DNA from: Pseudomonas denitrificans (nom. rej.)
GTDB taxonomy: Bacteria > Pseudomonadota > Gammaproteobacteria > Pseudomonadales > Pseudomonadaceae
Direction of reading: 5' to 3'
Length of the DNA: 64,000 nucleotides
Assembly: GCF_008807415.1 (NCBI RefSeq)
Contig: NZ_CP043626.1
Location: forward strand, 2,976,001-3,040,000
The position numbers and the translations under genes are program-made. The first letter of the stretch is position 1, and each line of letters starts with the position of its first letter. Below are positions 61,547-64,000 of this stretch, one piece after another. Under the pieces are notes generated by a model, which saw only the letters and a list, made by a program, of their open reading frames with translations, did not search any database and had not been told where the DNA came from.

Positions 61547-62467
61547 TCAGCCCTTCGGCGTGCCGAGCCGCCCAGTGGCCGAGAGCAACGGCGAATCCGC
61601 CGGCAGGTGCATCGAGAGCGCCGCCGGGCGCACCTCGAAGCGCAGCTTGCGGCCCTCCAGGGGTTCTCCGTCGAGGTTGACGTCCAGCCCCTCGCGGGCC
61701 TCCACCTCGACCCAGGGCACCCGCGCGCGGATGAATACATCCTGAGTGCCGAAGCCACTGCCGAGCAAGGCACCCAGCGTGCCGACCATGTCCTGCGGGG
61801 TCGGCAGGATGCTCACGTCCAGCAGCCCGTCGTCCGCCGTCGCCTGCGGGCAGAGCACGTGCCCGCCACCTGCCTGCCGGCCGTTGCCGATGCCCAGAGC
61901 AAGGAACTCGCCTTCCCAGCTGAAGTCCGGCCCGGTGAATCGCCCCTGCGCCGCGTGCACCTCGGAGAAACGCGTCAGCCCGGTGAGCAGATAGGCCGCG
62001 CCGCCGAGCAGCTTCTTCAGGTCTTCCGGGGTGTTGGCCGTGACCTTCGAGCCAAAGCCACCGGTAGCCATGTTGAGGAACATCTGCCCATCCACTTCGC
62101 CCAGGTCGATGGGCCGTGCCGGCACGTCCAGCAGCGCCAGCGCGGCGGCCGGCTCCAGCGGCACGCCGGCGGCGCGGGCGAAATCATTGGCGGTACCCAG
62201 CGGCAGGATTGCCAGGCTGGCCTTGCCGGCGGCCTGGGCCAGCGCCTCGGCGACATCGCGCACGGTGCCGTCGCCGCCGCCGGCGATCAGCGTCGTGTAG
62301 CCCGCCGCCAGCCCCTCCTCCACCAGCCGCCGGGCGTCGCCGCCCTCCCAAGTCACCCTGACGTCCAGCGCCCGACCCGCCTCGCGCGTGGCCAGCACGG
62401 CGGCGCGCACCTCGTCGTTGGCGGCTTGCTTGCCATGCAGGATCAGCAGGGCATTGGGTTGCGTCAT
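61547..62467 (-). CDS. yegS: YegS-like lipid kinase (DAGK-catalytic domain)
   Basis: 306 residues starting MTQPNALLILHGKQAAND. The diacylglycerol-kinase catalytic motif GGGDGTVRDVAEAL is near residues 63-76; LPLGTANDFAR near 98 and the C-terminal LDVNLDGEPLEG complete the NAD-kinase-like fold. E. coli YegS phosphorylates phosphatidylglycerol in vitro. No membrane helix, so peripheral. P. aeruginosa has the orthologue at PA3023. The physiological substrate is unsettled. Confidence 0.92.
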   Translation of the reverse strand: MTQPNALLILHGKQAANDEVRAAVLATREAGRALDVRVTWEGGDARRLVEEGLAAGYTTLIAGGGDGTVRDVAEALAQAAGKASLAILPLGTANDFARAAGVPLEPAAALALLDVPARPIDLGEVDGQMFLNMATGGFGSKVTANTPEDLKKLLGGAAYLLTGLTRFSEVHAAQGRFTGPDFSWEGEFLALGIGNGRQAGGGHVLCPQATADDGLLDVSILPTPQDMVGTLGALLGSGFGTQDVFIRARVPWVEVEAREGLDVNLDGEPLEGRKLRFEVRPAALSMHLPADSPLLSATGRLGTPKG

Positions 62468-62546
62468 GGTGGGTTTCCTCCCGGTGAGTCCATCGGATAT
62501 GGACTCAGACTAGCGCGAGGGGAATTCCTCCCACTTGATTTGCCGC

Positions 62547-64000
62547 TCAGGCCGGATAGCCGGTGATCTCCCGGATGCTCTGGTACAGCGGCTTGAGCTG
62601 CTTGTACATGCGCTGGTAGACCTCGCTGTACAGCCGCTCGTAGGTGCGCTGCGCCTCGGGGCTCGGGTGGAAGACCTCGCCGACGCGGGTCATGGCGGCG
62701 ATGGCGCTGGTGAAGTCCGGATAGAGCCCCAGCCCCACCGCGCAATCGATGGCCGCGCCCAGGCCGGATGCCTCGTAGACGTGCGGGCGCTCTGCCGGCA
62801 GGCCGAAGATGTCGGCGGTGAGCTGCATCGCTGCGTCACTCTGCGATCCGCCCCCGGCCACGCGCAGGCGCTGGATGCGGGTGCCGGAGCGCTTCTCGAT
62901 GCGCTCCTTGCCCTGACGCAGCGCGTAGGCGAGGCCTTCGAGGATGGCGCGGTAGATGTGCGCGCGGGTATGCACGTCGCCGAATCCGATGATCGAGCCC
63001 TTGGCTTCCAGTCCCGGCTCGCGGATGCCCGGCGTCCAGTAGGGTTGCAGCATCAGGCCCATGGAGCCGGCGGGCACGCTGTTGACCAGTTCGTCGAACA
63101 GCTTCTCCGGCTCGACGCCCAACTCCTGCGCACGCTGCATCTCGCGCAGGCCGAACTCGCGCTTGAACCAGCTGACCATCCAGAAGCCGCGGTAGATCAT
63201 CACCTCGGTGTTGAAGTGATCGGGAATCGCCGCCGGGTACGGCGGGATCAGCGGGATCGTTTCCAGGTAGCGCGAGCGGGTGGTGTTGATGGTCGCAGTG
63301 GTGCCGTAGGACAGGCAGGCCACAGTCGGATCGATGGCGCCCGCGCCGAGCACCTCGCAGGCCTTGTCGGCGCCGGCGGCGATCAGCGGCAGGCCTTCGG
63401 GAATCCCGGTCAAGCGGCTGGCCTCGGCAGTGATCTCACCGAGCTTCTCGCCCGGCTTGAACAGCTCCGGAAGCTGCTCGCGGCGCACGTCCAGCACCTG
63501 CCATTTCCAGTCGCGCGGCGCGGCCCATTGCAGTTTCTTGTAGTCGAACGGCAGGTAGGCAACGCTGCAGGCCACCGAGTCCACGTAGCGCCCGCACAGG
63601 CGCTGGGTGAGGAAGCCGGAGAGCAGCAGCACCTTGTGCGTGCGCTGGTGGATGTCCGGCTGCTGCTGGGCGACCCAGTTCACTTCGGCCTGGGTGCGGA
63701 AGTAATCCACTGCGCCCTGCGCGCCCACCAGCTTGAACAGCCAGCCCCAGGGCCCCTTGATCGACCCTTCCAGTTCGGCGCGGCGCTGGTCCAGCCAGAT
63801 GATCGCCGGGCGCAGGGCCTGGCCGGCCTGGTCGACGTGGATCACCGTGCCGCGCTGGGTCGTCAGCGAGACGCCACAGATGCGGCTGCGGTCAATGTCC
63901 ACGCTGGTCCACAGCCGCTTGCAGGCTTCGCCCAACTGTTCCCAGTAGTAGTCCGGGTGCTGTTCGGCCCAGCCGGGCTGCGAGGAAAAATAGGCTTCCA
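62547..64000 (-). CDS. FGGY-family carbohydrate kinase (5' end cut by window edge)
   Basis: 484 complete codons are visible; the N-terminus with the first ATP-binding strand lies beyond the right edge. The frame runs open past the apparent start at 63935, through EQHPDYYWEQLGEA, typical of the FGGY N-terminal half. Then GVSLTTQRGTVIHVDQ, the hexokinase-type IIWLDQRRA, the CLSYGTTATINTT ATP region, and the C-terminal signature RLRVAGGGSQSDAAMQLTAD. The sugar is unknown; P. aeruginosa places a glycerol-3-phosphate-dehydrogenase-like gene next to this kinase (PA3024-PA3025), pointing to polyol use. It is 79 bases upstream of the yegS-like start. Confidence 0.93.
   Translation of the reverse strand, partial: EAYFSSQPGWAEQHPDYYWEQLGEACKRLWTSVDIDRSRICGVSLTTQRGTVIHVDQAGQALRPAIIWLDQRRAELEGSIKGPWGWLFKLVGAQGAVDYFRTQAEVNWVAQQQPDIHQRTHKVLLLSGFLTQRLCGRYVDSVACSVAYLPFDYKKLQWAAPRDWKWQVLDVRREQLPELFKPGEKLGEITAEASRLTGIPEGLPLIAAGADKACEVLGAGAIDPTVACLSYGTTATINTTRSRYLETIPLIPPYPAAIPDHFNTEVMIYRGFWMVSWFKREFGLREMQRAQELGVEPEKLFDELVNSVPAGSMGLMLQPYWTPGIREPGLEAKGSIIGFGDVHTRAHIYRAILEGLAYALRQGKERIEKRSGTRIQRLRVAGGGSQSDAAMQLTADIFGLPAERPHVYEASGLGAAIDCAVGLGLYPDFTSAIAAMTRVGEVFHPSPEAQRTYERLYSEVYQRMYKQLKPLYQSIREITGYPA

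Overview
The window is a stretch of Pseudomonas core chromosome. GC is high, the genes are dense and often overlap by 1-8 bases, and gene order follows what I recall of P. aeruginosa PAO1 from about PA2958 (tatD) to PA3024 (sugar kinase). Protein lengths and sequences (PilZ 118 aa, LexA 204 aa, NagZ 332 aa, SthA 464 aa) fit the P. aeruginosa lineage or a close relative. I see no tRNA, rRNA, prophage, insertion sequence, integrase or CRISPR array.

Layout. (1) 1-10052, minus strand: one long lipid/replication cluster, yceD-rpmF-plsX-fabD-fabG-acpP-fabF-pabC-mltG-tmk-holB-pilZ-tatD, with consensus promoters before yceD and acpP. (2) 10165-17232: yceF/maf (plus), then sppA-HAD phosphatase-rluC (minus), then the divergent RNase E gene with a leader of about 530 bases. 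(3) 17387-24249, minus: envelope block comEC-exbB-exbD-lpxK-ycaR-kdsB-ptp-murB. (4) 24402-29944: a DUF2062 membrane protein, the lipoprotein exporter lolC-lolD-lolE (minus), then a plus-strand trio of PilZ-domain protein, small exported protein and glycerophosphodiester phosphodiesterase. (5) 29987-35689, minus: sthA, a lipoprotein ApbE flavin transferase, the amino-acid permease aroP and an N-terminally extended GAPDH. The nqrABCDEF operon that lies next to apbE in P. aeruginosa is absent here. (6) 35848-39986, plus: mfd-csiV. (7) 40106-43160, minus: psrA - YkuD-domain protein - nagZ - mtnP, behind a PsrA-type tandem operator. (8) 43423-44524: lexA-sulA behind two SOS boxes. (9) 44569-51944, minus: fadB-fadA, a DUF1653 protein, topA and two small conserved genes. 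(10) 52419-64000: conserved hypotheticals, a universal stress protein, an ABC-F gene (uup) carrying an apparent frameshift, the lytic transglycosylase slt, an LprI-like secreted protein, a MOSC protein, cheV, a YegS-like lipid kinase and an FGGY kinase cut by the right edge.

Themes. The genes serve fatty-acid and lipid synthesis and breakdown (fab cluster, plsX, psrA, fadBA), LPS and peptidoglycan assembly and recycling (lpxK, kdsB, murB, mltG, slt, nagZ, csiV, lol), RNA/DNA maintenance (rne, rluC, topA, mfd, lexA, sulA, holB, tmk) and redox metabolism. Most of the window is ordinary. The signals worth a second look are the orphan apbE, two promoters that leave almost no room for a 5' leader (yceD and rluC), the signal-less YkuD protein in the psrA operon, the arginine-rich repeat in RNase E, pairs of near-identical terminator stems, REP-type palindromes and the broken uup. 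I found no clear evidence of an entirely new system.
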